DNA from: JALZUE01 sp051251725
GTDB lineage: Bacteria > Pseudomonadota > Gammaproteobacteria > Enterobacterales > Alteromonadaceae
Direction of reading: 5' to 3'
Assembly: GCA_051251725.1 (NCBI GenBank)
Contig: JBPOFN010000014.1
Location: forward strand, 41,211 to 105,210
Length of the DNA: 64,000 bases
Shown here: positions 8,626-16,502 of the stretch, piece by piece
Position numbering within the stretch: the first letter of the stretch is position 1
Layout: every line of letters starts with the position of its first letter
Notes under the pieces: generated by a model
Database searches by the model: none
Told to the model about the DNA's origin: nothing
Seen by the model: only the letters and a program-made list of their open reading frames with translations
Made by a program: the position numbers and the translations under genes

Positions 8626-10254
8626 ATGAATAATTTACGAAAAAGTAACATAAAAAAACTGCCAGAAAGCACCTTTGATGTTCTCATTTTAGGTGGTGGA
8701 ATCAATGGTGCCGTTGCTGCAGCGGCACTTGCAGCCAAAGGTGGGCGAGTAGCCTTAATTGATAAAGGTGATTTCGCGGGCTTTACCAGTTCAAATTCAT
8801 CAAACCTTGCTTGGGGTGGGATAAAGTATTTAGAAAGTTACGAATATGGTTTGGTCAATAAACTCTGTAAAAGTCGTAATCATCTAATGCGTAGCTACCC
8901 CTCTACGGTTAAAGAAATTCGCTTTTTAACTAGTATTCAAAAGGGGTTTCGTTTCCCGCCGGTATTCGTTTATATGGGGACTTTGTTATATTGGGTAATG
9001 GGACGGTTTTTTACTAAAATGCCGTCATTTTTATCAGCTGCTTTAATTAAACAAAAAGAACCTGTTATTAATACCAGTAATGTTACCGGCGGCTTTGAGT
9101 ATTCTGATGCCTATTTATACGATAATGACGCTCGGTTTGTTTTTAACTTTATTCGTTCTAGCATGAGCTACGGCTGTATTGCGGCAAACTATGTTGAATC
9201 ACTTGGATCGAGAAAAGAAGGTGATATTTGGATAACCGAAAGTAAAGATACGATCACGGGTGAAAACATCACAATTCGATCAAAAAGTATTATTAATGCT
9301 TGTGGTCCTTTTGTTGACGAAATGAATAAAGTGAATAAAGAAAAAACAGATTATAAACATTTATTTTCCAAAGGAATTCACTTAATCGTTGATAAAATTA
9401 CTGAAAGTACCAAAGTTTTAACTTTTTTTGCTGATGACGGTCGTTTATTTTTTGTTATACCTATGGGAACAAAAACCTGTATTGGTACTACTGATACTCA
9501 AGTTGAAAGTCCTAATACCCATGTAACTGATGAAGATCGACAATTTGTACTCGACAATGTGAATAAATTACTCGATCTAACAAAACCGCTTACTAAAGCC
9601 GATGTTATTTCTGAACGCTGTGGGGTTCGTCCGTTGGCCGTTAAAGGGAAAGACGGCAAGGCTGATTGGGTACAATTGTCTCGTAAACACGCTATCGATA
9701 TTAATAAAGACAACTCTTATATGTCGATATTTGGCGGTAAACTTACTGATTGCATTAATGTTGGCGACGAGGTTGCTGGCATTATCGAGAATTTCGGGAT
9801 TGAACTGCCTTACCCTAATCAAAAGTGGTATGGCGAACCGGATGATAGTATCAAAGCTGAATTTATGCACCGTGCAACATTAATGAATTTTGATGACTTA
9901 ACACCAGAATCATCATCCGAGCCATTAACGCAAAGGTTTTGGCGTAGGTATGGCCGTAATGCAATTAACATGCTGGAAAGTATCCGAGAAAACCCAGAAA
10001 AAGCCGAATTACTGATAAAGAATGCAGAATATTTACGTGTTGAGTTAGAGCATGCTTCGCAAAGGGAAATGGTAACAAAACTTGACGACTTTTTACGTCG
10101 TCGATCAAAAATTTCTATTGTGTTGAGTGAAGCTGATATTCTTTCTGATCCGGGCTTAAAAGAGGCTTGTGAAATACTCTTTGGTGACGAAGCAGACAAT
10201 AAAATTGAAGAATATAAAGAGATGATTTCACAAAAAAACAAGGCTGATTTTTAA
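8626..10254 (+). CDS. glpD: FAD-dependent glycerol-3-phosphate dehydrogenase (GlpD family)
   Basis: A 542-residue flavoprotein of the GlpA/GlpD family, which oxidises sn-glycerol 3-phosphate to dihydroxyacetone phosphate at the inner membrane and passes electrons to quinone. The FAD site is at the N-terminus (ILGGGINGAVAAAALAAKGG), followed by the family stretch FTSSNSSNLAWGGIKYLE, the substrate-side NACGPFVDEMN, then FFVIPMGTKTCIGTTDT and SIFGGKLTDCINVGDEV. The C-terminal domain is helical and less conserved. It starts 21 bases after the symporter with only a weak ribosome site, which suggests coupled expression. Together with glpK it completes aerobic glycerol entry into glycolysis. It is somewhat longer than E. 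coli GlpD (501 residues) and diverged from it, so another glpD may exist elsewhere. Confidence 0.85.
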   Translation: MNNLRKSNIKKLPESTFDVLILGGGINGAVAAAALAAKGGRVALIDKGDFAGFTSSNSSNLAWGGIKYLESYEYGLVNKLCKSRNHLMRSYPSTVKEIRFLTSIQKGFRFPPVFVYMGTLLYWVMGRFFTKMPSFLSAALIKQKEPVINTSNVTGGFEYSDAYLYDNDARFVFNFIRSSMSYGCIAANYVESLGSRKEGDIWITESKDTITGENITIRSKSIINACGPFVDEMNKVNKEKTDYKHLFSKGIHLIVDKITESTKVLTFFADDGRLFFVIPMGTKTCIGTTDTQVESPNTHVTDEDRQFVLDNVNKLLDLTKPLTKADVISERCGVRPLAVKGKDGKADWVQLSRKHAIDINKDNSYMSIFGGKLTDCINVGDEVAGIIENFGIELPYPNQKWYGEPDDSIKAEFMHRATLMNFDDLTPESSSEPLTQRFWRRYGRNAINMLESIRENPEKAELLIKNAEYLRVELEHASQREMVTKLDDFLRRRSKISIVLSEADILSDPGLKEACEILFGDEADNKIEEYKEMISQKNKADF

Positions 10255-10304
10255 ATTGCGCGTGTTATTAAACTTGGTCGCAGGCTGATTAAAGTAAAGG
10301 TACA

Positions 10305-10334
10305 GCCAGTAATGATTGTTTTTTCATTACTGGC
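10305..10334 (+). terminator. Hairpin downstream of glpD
   Basis: GCCAGTAATGA and TCATTACTGGC are perfect 11-bp arms around an 8-base T-rich loop, 50 bases after the glpD stop. The U-tract after the stem is poor, so this may be a weak terminator or mRNA end stabiliser for the glycerol locus. Confidence 0.5.
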
Positions 10335-10366
10335 TACTACTCATTTTATTAATATATATCATCATT

Positions 10367-10401
10367 GCTCCATGCTCCATACTCTATACTCTATACTTTA
10401 T
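10367..10401. repeat. Tandem heptamer repeat, five units
   Basis: Five consecutive 7-bp units can be read: GCTCCAT twice, ACTCTAT twice, then ACTTTAT. The array lies in the 240-bp gap between glpD and the helicase gene. Unit drift from the first to the last copy suggests stepwise slippage with mutation. No function is visible. Confidence 0.75.
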
Positions 10402-10494
10402 CTTGCTCAAGATTAAAAATACTGATGATAATACTTGATGTCGTTTTATCTCTGATATAATCGCGCCATTAAAAAATTCTTATTGTGAAAATGT

Positions 10495-11751
10495 ATGAGC
10501 TTTACCTCGTTAGCGTTAAATCCTGTTTTGTTAAAAGCGATTGAAGAGTCAGGTTATGAACAACCGACACCGATTCAACTTGCCGCTATTCCCGCAATTT
10601 TAAACCATAACGACGTAATGGCTGGGGCACAAACCGGCACCGGAAAAACCGCCGCTTTTACCTTGCCTATTTTGCATCATATTTTAGCGCAACCGATCAC
10701 ACCGAGTGTAAAAGCGCTGATCTTAACGCCAACCCGAGAACTCGCGCAGCAAGTTTTTAAAAATATTGAGACCTACGCTAAACATACCGAACTTAAATCA
10801 GCCCTTTTGTATGGTGGTGTTAGTATTAAGCCACAAATAGCCGCGATTAATGCCTGCGCTAATATTATCGTTGCAACCCCAGGGCGCTTGCTTGACCATT
10901 TAATTAATGGCTCACTTAACTTAGCCGACTTACAGTATTTAGTGTTCGATGAAGCGGACAGAATGCTGGATATGGGCTTTAAAGATGAAATAGATAGAAT
11001 CTTAAATAGACTGCCGCCTGAACGACAAACTCTGTTATTTTCAGCCACCTTTGACGACAGTATTTTCAAGCTAAGTAAAACGCTCTTAAATGATCCTAAA
11101 TTAATTGAAGTGGGTGAGCGTAATACAGCGGCCGCGGAAGTTGAACAAATTGTTTATACCGTAGACGCGGATCGAAAACGCGAGTTAACCTCGTTTTTAA
11201 TTGGCTCGAAAAACTGGCGACAAGTGCTTATTTTTACACGTACTAAACAGGGCGCGGATGACCTTGCCAAAGAGATGTGTAAAGACGGCATTAAAACCCA
11301 ATCAATTCATGGTGATAAATCGCAAGGTGCACGTGACAAAGCATTAGCCGATTTTAAAGCCGGTAAAACCCGCGCATTGGTCGCTACCGATGTTGCTGCC
11401 CGTGGTATCGATATTCTTGATTTACAGTATGTGATTAATTATGAATTACCCTATATCGCCGAAGATTATATTCACCGTATTGGTAGAACAGGCCGAGCAG
11501 GTAAAGCGGGTTTAGCCTTGTCGTTAATGAGCCCAGATGAAGAATGGCTGTTAAAAGCTGTGGAAGAAGTACTTGATACTCAGCTATTACCACAGTGGTT
11601 GCCGGGTTATGAACCCGATCCAAATAAACCAGCCAAAAATGGCCGAAAAATACAACGCACACCTTCTAAAAAGAATGTAAGAAAAAAGGCGTTAGGTGCT
11701 AAATCGCAGCCACGAAAAGACAGTAGAAACGACAGCCGAAAACGTAAATAG
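10495..11751 (+). CDS. DEAD-box ATP-dependent RNA helicase, RhlE-like
   Basis: A 418-residue DEAD-box helicase with all core motifs: Q motif region FTSLALNPVLLKAI...QPTPIQ, Walker A AQTGTGKT, PTRELAQQ, TPGRLLDHL, DEAD, SAT, ARGIDILD and HRIGRTGR. After the two RecA-like domains (to about residue 360) there is a short basic tail rich in Lys, Arg and Ser, typical of RhlE-type enzymes that unwind RNA during ribosome assembly or cold adaptation. The chosen ATG begins at the Q motif; an overlapping ATG at 10491 is out of frame. The ribosome site is weak. It is probably monocistronic and its stop codon lies inside a perfect terminator palindrome. RhlE versus a close paralogue cannot be settled without alignment. 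Confidence 0.9.
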   Translation: MSFTSLALNPVLLKAIEESGYEQPTPIQLAAIPAILNHNDVMAGAQTGTGKTAAFTLPILHHILAQPITPSVKALILTPTRELAQQVFKNIETYAKHTELKSALLYGGVSIKPQIAAINACANIIVATPGRLLDHLINGSLNLADLQYLVFDEADRMLDMGFKDEIDRILNRLPPERQTLLFSATFDDSIFKLSKTLLNDPKLIEVGERNTAAAEVEQIVYTVDADRKRELTSFLIGSKNWRQVLIFTRTKQGADDLAKEMCKDGIKTQSIHGDKSQGARDKALADFKAGKTRALVATDVAARGIDILDLQYVINYELPYIAEDYIHRIGRTGRAGKAGLALSLMSPDEEWLLKAVEEVLDTQLLPQWLPGYEPDPNKPAKNGRKIQRTPSKKNVRKKALGAKSQPRKDSRNDSRKRK

Positions 11752-11772
11752 GTTTTGTCTATTTACGTTTTC
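11738..11772. terminator. Bidirectional terminator embracing the helicase stop codon
   Basis: GAAAACGTAAATAG and CTATTTACGTTTTC are perfect 14-bp arms with a 7-base loop. The helicase TAG stop (11749-11751) is the last triplet of the left arm. It lies between convergent genes, and the minus-strand reading ends its stem in a T-rich run, so it can serve both directions. Confidence 0.7.
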
Positions 11773-11785
11773 TATTCAAATAAGT

Positions 11786-12304
11786 CTATTCAAGTAAGCT
11801 GCGCAGTTGGTTCAAAGCACCGACAGAAAAGCCGCGATGATAAGCATAAATAATAGAGCCCTGTTCATTGAGTAATATCACTCTGGCATTATTGGGTTGT
11901 TCATTGCCAGTAAATGCTTGAATTAAGTCACCATCTTGATAAATGGTGACGACCCCGCGCCATAATTCTTTTGGAATTCCAGCACGCATACCGTTATCAA
12001 TCGTGGTTTTAAACATGCGCGGTAACATGCCTTGAATAGTTGGGAGCTCATAAACATCAACCTGTGTTTGTGTCATATCTAGGCCGATTAACCAGCGATC
12101 AATATCAAACTGCGAATTTTGTTTATAGCCGAGCAATAATAAGGTTTTTCTACCACGGAAATCTTCAGGGATATTTACTACTTTTTTCGCGAGTGATTGG
12201 CCACTGACAGCAGGGAAATTTAAGCCGATGATCGCCTGATTAGAGTAGGTTGTGCTACAAGCACTTAAAAAAACAATGATCAGTAAACACAATAAGTTAC
12301 GCAT
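11786..12304 (-). CDS. Thioredoxin-fold-like lipoprotein of unknown function
   Basis: A 172-residue probable lipoprotein with a signal peptide ending in the lipobox LSAC (Cys16). The mature part has alternating strands and helices (KTLLLLGYKQNSQFDIDRWL, VVTIYQDGDLIQAFTG, ARVILLNEQGSIIYAYHRGFS), resembling the thioredoxin-like fold of ATP10/YtfJ-type proteins. No CxxC redox pair is present in the mature protein, so a thiol-redox role is unlikely. It probably sits at the inner face of an envelope membrane. It is convergent with the helicase gene and separated from the upstream small gene by 96 bases. I do not recognise a specific function; similarity to the ATP10 family is a tentative impression. 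Confidence 0.7.
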   Translation of the reverse strand: MRNLLCLLIIVFLSACSTTYSNQAIIGLNFPAVSGQSLAKKVVNIPEDFRGRKTLLLLGYKQNSQFDIDRWLIGLDMTQTQVDVYELPTIQGMLPRMFKTTIDNGMRAGIPKELWRGVVTIYQDGDLIQAFTGNEQPNNARVILLNEQGSIIYAYHRGFSVGALNQLRSLLE

Positions 12305-12400
12305 AAAGCTAAATTATTTATCAAATAATCGTTTTATTATGTCGATCAAGCTGCACAAGCGCAATAGCGGTAATTAATCCCCTTTAACTAGGGTTTGTGT

Positions 12401-12715
12401 TTAGTGACTACTTTGATCATCCGCGAGGGTAAAAACTAAATGTTTTTTCATATCTTTTAACAAAATCCCTTTTTTTAATAACAAACCACTTAAGCGTTTT
12501 TGCCACGTTAACAACTCAGGTTTCGCGGCAAGCATGTCAGCTTCGCTTTTAAACTGAAATCTAAGTAATAACGAACCGGGAAAGGCATCGTAATCCATAT
12601 CAAACCAGCACTCTTCCATACCCGCTAATTCAGCTAAAGCTTGCTGCTCTATTGTGTTTGCAACCGACAATACCGCGGCTTGTTGTTTAAGTTGTACTTT
12701 TGATAGTTTTTTCAT
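12401..12715 (-). CDS. Hypothetical protein, 104 residues
   Basis: A small soluble protein with no signal peptide or membrane segment. The N-terminal third is a helical, Lys/Gln-rich stretch; the middle contains the segment MEECWFDMDYDAFPGSLLLR and a C-terminal strand KHLVFTLAD. The start at the ATG 12713-12715 follows a purine-rich site (AATCTC on the plus strand, GAGATT on the gene strand). It lies 30 bases downstream of the SEC-C protein gene on the same strand, so the two are probably one transcript. I do not recognise a family and propose no function. Confidence 0.7.
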   Translation of the reverse strand: MKKLSKVQLKQQAAVLSVANTIEQQALAELAGMEECWFDMDYDAFPGSLLLRFQFKSEADMLAAKPELLTWQKRLSGLLLKKGILLKDMKKHLVFTLADDQSSH

Positions 12716-12745
12716 GTTGTTTTGAGATTCTTTTAATCGTTGATG

Positions 12746-13744
12746 TTAATTTAAACAGCATTTTTTATATTTTTTACCACTGCCGCAATGGCAAGGATCA
12801 TTACGACCCACCTTAATTAATTCGCTAACGGGCACGCTGTTCTCTATGATGGTTTTTTCATCGAATAACATATTCGCAAACATGCCATTGTCAGCCATTA
12901 ATTCTGCGATTGTGTTGTCAAATTCATCGGCTTCCACATTACCTTCCATGTTCTCTTCCGCATTGTCATTTACAAAGGCATTCGGAAAGTCGTTATGCTC
13001 CGTGGCATCCCATGATGTGAAAGTGTCAACGACATTAAATGCTGGCTGTATCAAATCTTGTGCAATCAGTTTATAGGCGGTTTTACTGTCCCATGCGATT
13101 AAGTCAGCCATTGATAAGTACTCTTCATCAAAGCGTTCTTTGCTCTCTAAACTGATAAAAGCTGCTTGAAATTGGTCAAGCTGGTAATCAATACAGTTAC
13201 TGGCTATTACGCTAAGTAAAAACGGATTGTTTGCATGAGTGCTAGTGACAAAGGCATCAAACCAACGGGTAATGTGTTTCTCTAATACGGCTAATTCAAT
13301 TTCTTCCATTTCAAACTGCGCAAATACCGCTTCAATCGCGGCTGCTTTACAATACATAGCTTCGTGGTCATCAATAACATAATCAGATAGCGTTTGGGTT
13401 TCACCTTGGCCAATATTATAAAAAAGCGTAGAAATCAATTCGGTTAAAGTAGCGCCAAAAACCGCTTCAAGTGGGCTGAAATAGCTGTCTGTTTGAGAAA
13501 ATAGCTGCAAACATTTTGGTAGTGCTGGCTTGTATTTAAGTTCAGCACACAAAAAGGTGCCATAGAATAATATGGTTTGTCGCTCTTCGGTCACGCTGGT
13601 GTGATCAGCGATAAATTCAGCCATTATTTTTTCTAATTCAGGATAAAAAATTGACCAGTTTTCTTTTGCCGCCGCAAGCCCTGCTACCGGTATTTCATTG
13701 TCATTAATGTCGACGATTGAAAATAAAATTTGTTCTAAGTTCAT
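12746..13744 (-). CDS. DUF1186-like protein with C-terminal SEC-C zinc motif
   Basis: A 332-residue soluble protein. Residues 1-230 are helical and resemble DUF1186 family proteins; a low-complexity acidic linker (about residues 255-280) follows; the last 20 residues carry the SEC-C motif GRNDPCHCGSGKKYKKCC, a CxCx8CC zinc-binding module found at the end of SecA and in many small accessory proteins. SEC-C modules can bind ribosomes or nucleic acid and are often appended to proteins of unknown role. The gene is upstream of the 104-residue hypothetical gene, likely in the same unit. Family assignment of the N-terminal part is less certain than that of the zinc motif. Confidence 0.82.
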   Translation of the reverse strand: MNLEQILFSIVDINDNEIPVAGLAAAKENWSIFYPELEKIMAEFIADHTSVTEERQTILFYGTFLCAELKYKPALPKCLQLFSQTDSYFSPLEAVFGATLTELISTLFYNIGQGETQTLSDYVIDDHEAMYCKAAAIEAVFAQFEMEEIELAVLEKHITRWFDAFVTSTHANNPFLLSVIASNCIDYQLDQFQAAFISLESKERFDEEYLSMADLIAWDSKTAYKLIAQDLIQPAFNVVDTFTSWDATEHNDFPNAFVNDNAEENMEGNVEADEFDNTIAELMADNGMFANMLFDEKTIIENSVPVSELIKVGRNDPCHCGSGKKYKKCCLN

Positions 13745-13973
13745 GTGTATTCCTGCGAGCGGTTGTAGGTTTTTTTAACGGGGTGTTTTTCTGCTGACTA
13801 TTATGAAGTAGCCATAAATAAGTGCAACTTAAGTTCTAACGACTTAACTATCTTTTGTATTAGAAAAGAGCAGCTGCCTTCCTATATTTTCAGGACTAGA
13901 AACTGTCTAGTGAGCGAGGGGCCCCCACTTCGTATTTCATTGATATTGAATATAAACTAAGTTGACTTAGTTC

Positions 13974-15299
13974 TTATTCGGCTGGCAAGTCGATACAAAC
14001 CTCATCCCCTGATAATTGATAACACAATTGAGAAGCAAGTAACGTCGGAGATTCGCCTGTATATGGATTTTTGTACTTATCTGAATTAATAATACTAGCT
14101 AGAGCTGCTTTATCTTCATTGATCATTATATTGAGCAATAGTAATCGAAGGTCTAGTTTGAATTTCTCTTCATAAAGGTCAAAGAATTTAGCTAGAACAG
14201 CTGTCTGTAGGTAAGAACCAACAATATTTCTGTAATTTTTGATAGTGAACCAAAATCGATTGTTCATTGCATTTCTTAACTTTTCTGAATGTATATTCTC
14301 ATTTTTTTCTGCAATTTTGACTAAACTAAGAAGATTTTCTTTTTTCGCATTAGTTGGAATTAATTGTAACTTCTGGTGTTCAAACATGTTATTTAACGTC
14401 ATGTTTTCTTTATATTTTATTTTAGCTTGAAAGTTATGAAAGGGATGGCCTACGCCTTCATCTATTTTAGCTAAATATTTAAACTGAAATGCCCTTGTCC
14501 CTTGTGCAAACTTCATGAGCCACATCCTATTCATAGATATATCTTCAAACGATAAGGGATTAAGAGCACCACCAAACACTTCCCAATTAGCGAAACCTTG
14601 TTCTTTCAGTTTGCTCAACAGCGGTTGGTAGTAAAACTCAAAATTAACAATCGGTAACGCATGAAATACAGCTTCCGTAGCGGCTCTAAGAAATTTTCGC
14701 TCTAAAGATATTAGTTGTGACAATTGAAGTGCCGCTAACTCTAAGTCGTTATCTAATATATGAAAGTACACTTCTAAAAACGCTAGTCTTTGAATTGAAA
14801 TAAGCGCATCAAAATCAGGCTTAGTAGCGGTAGAATTTAGTGGTTCGAAATTGGTTAATTTTGATAAAGACCTATAGTGTTCAGTAACATTGAGTAGCTT
14901 ATTAATTATTTGTTCAAGAGTCGCTCTGTTTTTAGCTGTTTCTGATAAGCAATTATTTTTATTAAATTCGCAGAAATAAGCTTTATTACTAAATATATCA
15001 GGTAAACCACTACCGTTTGGGTATTTTAGTTGCTGAGAGTAACCTAAAGTTCCCTTTGTAATTTCACTTAATTTAGCTTTATATAAACCTTGGGCTTGCT
15101 CGTTAGATATAGTATTAGAAGTAGATAAGGCGATTAATCCAATGAAAGCATTTTGTTTTAAATCTGTGGGATTAGAGTAATACTCGATCCACTTTTTGGC
15201 CTTAGGGTTTAGTTCTTCATCGACATAAAGATGGTATGTGCCAGCCACTATAATGATAGTTACTAAAATTACTATTTTAAATTGCTTAACTAATTCCAT
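13974..15299 (-). CDS. Hypothetical membrane-anchored protein, 441 residues
   Basis: An uncharacterised protein with one N-terminal hydrophobic segment at residues 8-24 (FKIVILVTIIIVAGTYH) acting as a signal anchor, and a large helical periplasmic portion. Two Cys pairs (near residues 108 and 116, and near 427 and 435) could form disulfides in the periplasm. There is no recognisable catalytic motif. It is preceded by 368 bp that hold only the decayed remnant of a flavoprotein gene and is followed by about 230 bp of non-coding sequence, so it stands alone between degraded DNA. That setting and its AT-rich composition fit acquisition by transfer, but this is an inference. Confidence 0.75.
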   Translation of the reverse strand: MELVKQFKIVILVTIIIVAGTYHLYVDEELNPKAKKWIEYYSNPTDLKQNAFIGLIALSTSNTISNEQAQGLYKAKLSEITKGTLGYSQQLKYPNGSGLPDIFSNKAYFCEFNKNNCLSETAKNRATLEQIINKLLNVTEHYRSLSKLTNFEPLNSTATKPDFDALISIQRLAFLEVYFHILDNDLELAALQLSQLISLERKFLRAATEAVFHALPIVNFEFYYQPLLSKLKEQGFANWEVFGGALNPLSFEDISMNRMWLMKFAQGTRAFQFKYLAKIDEGVGHPFHNFQAKIKYKENMTLNNMFEHQKLQLIPTNAKKENLLSLVKIAEKNENIHSEKLRNAMNNRFWFTIKNYRNIVGSYLQTAVLAKFFDLYEEKFKLDLRLLLLNIMINEDKAALASIINSDKYKNPYTGESPTLLASQLCYQLSGDEVCIDLPAE

Positions 15300-15386
15300 T
15301 TTTACTCTAATAATTAGTAGTAAAGCATATTCATTAGACTATAAGGGGGATTGCTAACTGATCATAATTAAGTAATCTGATTAAAC

Positions 15387-15578
15387 AACTAGCCTAGAAC
15401 TACGCGCAAACTGAAAATTATACCAGCCGAGCCAACCGGTACGTCGATCACTGCGCCGATGAAATATACCTTTCTATTTTTTTGCTTTAAACATTTTTTA
15501 GCTGAATTCGCTGGTGTCGATTCCGCCCAAAGTTACCTCCGCTATTCTATAATCCTCAGTGCCGTTAGATTTATTTGG
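15387..15578 (-). pseudogene. Decayed 3' fragment of an HI0933-type flavoprotein gene
   Basis: About 165-190 bp align by eye, at roughly 75-80% identity, to the last 60 codons of the intact flavoprotein gene at 16503-17720 and lie on the same strand. Reading it gives pieces such as AEVTLGGIDT that match the intact protein exactly, but in-frame stops occur at 15498-15500 (TAA in place of TCA) and 15474-15476 (TAG in place of TCG), and there are single-base deletions, one near 15440 (CGGTACG versus CGGTTACG). The fragment cannot make the protein. It indicates a past duplication, or an insertion that displaced the 3' end; see findings. Confidence 0.85.
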
Positions 15579-15667
15579 TCGGAAAGGGCGAAGGGGTTGC
15601 TAATACTTGCGAGTGTTTGAGGTTAATAATTCATATTAACCCATTAAAAACATCGTAAGCAGGTACG

Positions 15668-16501
15668 CTATTCTTTTGGTGCTTTAGCGTTTTTTCTAAA
15701 AGCGTCAAGACACACCACATTACTTGTGCTGCTTACATTACTTACACTGTTTGCTAATTTTTGCTCTGCTGCTTCAATATTAATATCTTCAGCATGCTCG
15801 CTTTCTTGTTCGAAAAAAACCGATTCGTCTTGTTTAAATTGATTAATTTTGTCAGTGATTGTTTCATCATTTAAGCCGGAATAATTTTCTAACCAGTTTC
15901 GTAAAAATTCATGATGGGGTGAAAAATATTCTTTTTGATTTTTGTGTTTTCTTAAAAGTTGATTAACAAAAGCATCAAACCTTATTAATTCAAAATCTTG
16001 TGGAGTATAACCATTTTCATGAACCTCACTGTCAAAATACCACGAAACATCATTTATGGTTGCTTGTACTGAACGGTCACCACGCTGATGAAAAGCACAA
16101 TTGTCATGAGTCGCATTATAATTATTTAAGCTTTCTTCAACTAGGTCATCATCATCAATGGCCATTTGCATTAGTTGCTGAACATGTAAACTTATGTGAT
16201 GGTCAAACATATTTAAAAAGGCAATTTCATCCCCTTTTTTTAACCCGGTTAAGGTCATTGAAAAACGTGAATGGTAGTCCATAACAATGATCGATTTTTT
16301 GCGCTTTACCGTAATTACGTGCACCAGCCAATGCCAGTTATTAACACTGTTTTTACCCACTTGTACAAGGGTTGACGGCTGCGCCTGAATCGCATCTTCA
16401 ATAGTTTTATGATCTGTAGGTTCAATGGGTGAATGCTTTTTTCCTTTGATAGAGGAGGTAAAAAAGTCGGTTGCTGCTTTGGTACAATTAAAAATTAACA
16501 T
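15668..16501 (-). CDS. DUF6933-like protein
   Basis: A 277-residue soluble protein whose N-terminus (LIFNCTKAATDFF, KGKKHSPIEP, WHWLVHVITVKRKKSIIVMDYHSRFSM) resembles DUF6933, a domain of unknown function I recall from scattered bacteria. The C-terminal third is acidic and low in complexity. The start codon lies one base after the stop of the upstream flavoprotein gene, so translation is probably coupled. A decayed copy of the 3' end of that flavoprotein gene lies just downstream, so this gene is bracketed by an intact and a ruined copy of the same sequence. No function is proposed; the domain name is from memory and only moderately certain. Confidence 0.75.
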   Translation of the reverse strand: MLIFNCTKAATDFFTSSIKGKKHSPIEPTDHKTIEDAIQAQPSTLVQVGKNSVNNWHWLVHVITVKRKKSIIVMDYHSRFSMTLTGLKKGDEIAFLNMFDHHISLHVQQLMQMAIDDDDLVEESLNNYNATHDNCAFHQRGDRSVQATINDVSWYFDSEVHENGYTPQDFELIRFDAFVNQLLRKHKNQKEYFSPHHEFLRNWLENYSGLNDETITDKINQFKQDESVFFEQESEHAEDINIEAAEQKLANSVSNVSSTSNVVCLDAFRKNAKAPKE

Positions 16502-16502
16502 A

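Noticed and set aside
9819..10241. 140-codon minus-strand frame within glpD
   Set aside because: Ser-rich antisense shadow of the conserved plus-strand gene; no ribosome site.
13745..13973. Possible RNA gene in the gap before the 441-residue protein gene
   Set aside because: Short GC-rich patch GAGGGGCCCCCAC looks palindromic but no cloverleaf or conserved RNA motif could be drawn.
15621..15641. GGTTAATA/TATTAACC repeat as terminator for the DUF6933-like gene
   Set aside because: Only an 8-bp AT-rich stem without a U-tract on the gene strand.
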